Of a stretch of 7,527 bases of DNA, positions 5,833 to 7,527 are shown one piece after another; the first letter of the stretch is position 1; the number at the start of each line of letters is the position of its first letter. The position numbers were made by a program, and so were the translations under genes. Origin of the DNA: UBA5760 sp964649385 (GTDB taxonomy: Bacteria; Chloroflexota; Dehalococcoidia; Dehalococcoidales; UBA5760); NCBI GenBank assembly GCA_964649385.1, contig CAZYRA010000058.1, forward strand, positions 1 to 7,527. Reading direction: 5' to 3'. The notes beneath the pieces were generated by a model. That model was not told where the DNA came from and ran no database searches. It was given only the letters and a program-made list of their open reading frames with translations.

Positions 5833-6895
5833 ACTTAACCGGTTGCTGGGGAGTTTCACCGAGCAGGATATTGATGCCATCTTTATCTCACAGCCGGAGA
5901 ACAGGCGCTACCTGTCCGGTTTCGCCGGCTCCGCCGGCTATCTTTTGATTACGCCACAGAAGCAGGTCTTAGCCACCGACTTTCGCTACCTGGAACAGGC
6001 GAAAAGGCAGTCGCCTGACTATCAGGTCTTCCGGATAAACGGGCCCACGGAGGACTGGTTCCCCGAACTGGTGGACGGACCGGACATAAACCGGCTGGGG
6101 TTTGAGAGCAGGTATACCACCTTTTATCATTACCGGGAATTATCTGATATAATAAAAAAAGCGAAGCTTCCCTTTAGGCTTGTCCCTATCGACGGGCTTA
6201 TCGAGTCGTTGCGTGTGATTAAAGAGCCTGAGGAGATTGAGCTGATAGCCCGGGCGGCGGCAGTCAGTGATGCTGCCTTTGCATACGCCGAGGTTATTAT
6301 TGGTAACGGCATCAGTGAGCAAGAGCTAGCCTGGGAGATAGAAAAGTTTATGCGGGAGAGGGGTAGTGAACCCGTCCCCTTTGATGTTATTATCGGCTCA
6401 GGTGATAATTCAGCGGTACCCCATGCCAGGCCCTCATCACGTACTATCCGTTCCGGGGAGCCGGTAGTAATGGACTTCGGGGCCAGGATTGACGGCTACT
6501 CCAGCGACCTCAGCCGTACAGTCTGTATCGGTGGCCGGGACGAGACCTTCCGCAAGGTATATGATACCGTTCTGGGGGCGCAGCTAACCGCAATCGCAAT
6601 GATTAAGGAAGGGATGAGTGGAGAGGAGGCGGACAATATGGCGAGGATAGTCATTGAAGAGGCTGGCTACGGCGAGGCCTTCGGGCATGCTCTGGGTCAT
6701 GGTATAGGATTGTTGCCACATGAGGCGCCGCGCCTCGGCCAAGGTAGCGCCGAGCCGTTGACTAACGGGATGGTATTTACCATTGAACCTGGTATCTATC
6801 TCCCGGGGTGGGGGGGTGTCAGGATTGAGGATACGGTAGTAATGGAAGGCGGCAAAGTCAGGGTAATTTCAAAAGCCGGTAAGATAGGAGTCTAG
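5816..6895 (+). CDS. Aminopeptidase P / Xaa-Pro dipeptidase family metallopeptidase (M24B)
   Basis: This cytoplasmic peptidase likely removes residues from peptides with proline in the second position, or splits Xaa-Pro dipeptides. With the start at 5816 it has 359 residues, typical of the short bacterial form. The N-terminal creatinase-like domain (about 3-130) contains FISQPENRRYLSGF (23-36). The pita-bread catalytic domain (about 140-355) has all five metal ligands: D220 and D231 (MDFGARIDGYSSDLSRT), H295 (GHGIG), E324 (FTIEPGIY) and E338 (VRIEDTV). H202-associated VPHARPS and H302 (PHEAP) are also in place. PepP and PepQ cannot be told apart with confidence from sequence alone, so no symbol is given. 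The gene overlaps the recombinase by 17 bases and ends 1 base before efp. The peptidase-efp pair resembles yqhT-efp of B. subtilis. Confidence 0.94.
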   Translation: MGRKDRLNRLLGSFTEQDIDAIFISQPENRRYLSGFAGSAGYLLITPQKQVLATDFRYLEQAKRQSPDYQVFRINGPTEDWFPELVDGPDINRLGFESRYTTFYHYRELSDIIKKAKLPFRLVPIDGLIESLRVIKEPEEIELIARAAAVSDAAFAYAEVIIGNGISEQELAWEIEKFMRERGSEPVPFDVIIGSGDNSAVPHARPSSRTIRSGEPVVMDFGARIDGYSSDLSRTVCIGGRDETFRKVYDTVLGAQLTAIAMIKEGMSGEEADNMARIVIEEAGYGEAFGHALGHGIGLLPHEAPRLGQGSAEPLTNGMVFTIEPGIYLPGWGGVRIEDTVVMEGGKVRVISKAGKIGV

Positions 6896-6896
6896 A

Positions 6897-7454
6897 ATGT
6901 TGAATGCCAGTGAGTTGAGAAAAGGGGTTACTATCGAACTGGACGACAAGCTGTACCAGGTTGTTGAGTACCAGCACGTTAAGATGAAGCGGACGGCTCT
7001 GGCTAAGGTTAAGCTCCGCGATATCCGGGATGGGCACACTATCGAACGGAGCTTTCAAAACACGGAGAAATTTGTGCGCGCCCGGCTTGAATACCGTTCG
7101 ATGCAGTACCTCTATAGCGATGGTGACCTCTACCATTTTATGGATGAGGAGAACTTTGAGCAAACATCCCTGGATAGCAGCCAACTGGGTGATGCCATCA
7201 ACTACTTGAAGGAAGGGATGTCCCTGCAAATATCAAATTACAAGAGTGAACTGATTGGAGTCGAGATGCCGATTACCGTTGAGCTTGAGGTGACTAGTAG
7301 TGAGCCTGGTTTCAAGGGAGACACTGCCACCGCTGGTACCAAACCGGCCACACTGGAGACCGGTATCACCATCGATGTCCCCCTGTTTATCAACCAGGGA
7401 GACACTATCAAGGTTGACACTCGTAGCGGCAGCTATCTGGAGAGGGTTAACTGA
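6897..7454 (+). CDS. efp: Translation elongation factor P with a non-standard domain I loop
   Basis: EF-P binds stalled ribosomes between the P and E sites and helps form bonds between consecutive prolines. The 185 residues are of standard length and cover all three beta-barrel domains. Domain I is about 1-64 (ELRKGVTIELD, 6-16); domain II is about 65-127 (YLYSDGDLYHFMD, 71-83); domain III is about 128-185, ending in GDTIKVDTRSGSYLERV. The odd feature is the domain I loop that reaches the peptidyl-transferase centre. Where many EF-Ps have HVKPGKG plus about six residues before KL, this one reads HVKMKRTALAKVKL (27-40). The PGKG tip is absent and the loop is one residue shorter, leaving K31 and R32 near the tip. 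No known EF-P-modifying enzyme gene is in the window. AGGAG (6886-6890) sits 6 bases before the ATG, overlapping the end of the peptidase gene. Confidence 0.97.
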   Translation: MLNASELRKGVTIELDDKLYQVVEYQHVKMKRTALAKVKLRDIRDGHTIERSFQNTEKFVRARLEYRSMQYLYSDGDLYHFMDEENFEQTSLDSSQLGDAINYLKEGMSLQISNYKSELIGVEMPITVELEVTSSEPGFKGDTATAGTKPATLETGITIDVPLFINQGDTIKVDTRSGSYLERVN

Positions 7455-7456
7455 AA

Positions 7457-7527
7457 TTGATTAAGGCTGATCTCCATGTCCATACCGAATATTCACCGGA
7501 CTGTAATACCCCGTTAGCCAGGATTAT
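7457..7527 (+). CDS. PHP-domain protein, N-terminal fragment cut by the window edge
   Basis: The frame from TTG at 7457 encodes IKADLHVHTEYSPDCNTPLA directly after the initiator residue. This is the first metal-binding motif of the PHP (polymerase and histidinol phosphatase) superfamily, with the usual DLHxHTxxSxD pattern. No ATG or GTG start is available in frame, and GGAGAGG (7439-7445) lies 11 bases upstream, so TTG is the likely initiator. It begins 2 bases after the efp stop and continues the operon. Only 23 codons are visible, so the subfamily (phosphoesterase, nuclease-like or histidinol phosphatase) cannot be given. Confidence 0.8.
   Translation, partial: MIKADLHVHTEYSPDCNTPLARI

Overview
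The window looks like a housekeeping stretch of a bacterial chromosome. Six complete plus-strand genes and the start of a seventh are packed head to tail: dprA, topA, an unrecognised 271-residue gene, a XerC/XerD recombinase, an aminopeptidase P family peptidase, efp, and a PHP-domain gene cut by the right edge. From 842 to the end the gaps between genes are 16 bases or less, or the genes overlap, and I see no hairpin-plus-T-run terminator, so one long transcript is likely. Protein style and gene order suggest Chloroflexota, perhaps Dehalococcoidia. This is an impression from memory of such proteins, not a search result.

The left edge (1 to 536, minus strand) holds a gene that is easy to miss because it runs off the window without a stop. 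It encodes at least 178 residues and is built from a 100-residue unit in tandem: the two cores are 39/49 identical at an exact 300-base offset. It starts at a good ribosome binding site and is transcribed away from dprA. I do not recognise the family.

The divergent intergenic region (537 to 841) separates it from the dprA operon. It contains several short inverted repeats, a plausible sigma-70-type promoter for dprA (about 735 to 763), and a doubled G-rich octamer in the leader of the minus-strand gene.

Functionally the operon joins DNA uptake and processing (DprA), supercoiling relaxation (TopA) and chromosome dimer resolution (Xer) to protein turnover (aminopeptidase) and translation of polyproline stretches (EF-P). 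The order dprA-topA-X-xerC resembles the Bacillus subtilis arrangement dprA-topA-trmFO-codV, and the peptidase-efp pair resembles B. subtilis yqhT-efp. Here the trmFO position holds the unrecognised gene. The other notable point is that EF-P has a domain I loop without the usual PGKG-type tip and one residue shorter.

I found no RNA gene, insertion sequence, CRISPR array or defence system. The best candidates for something undescribed are the duplicated minus-strand protein, the gene in the trmFO slot and the altered EF-P loop.
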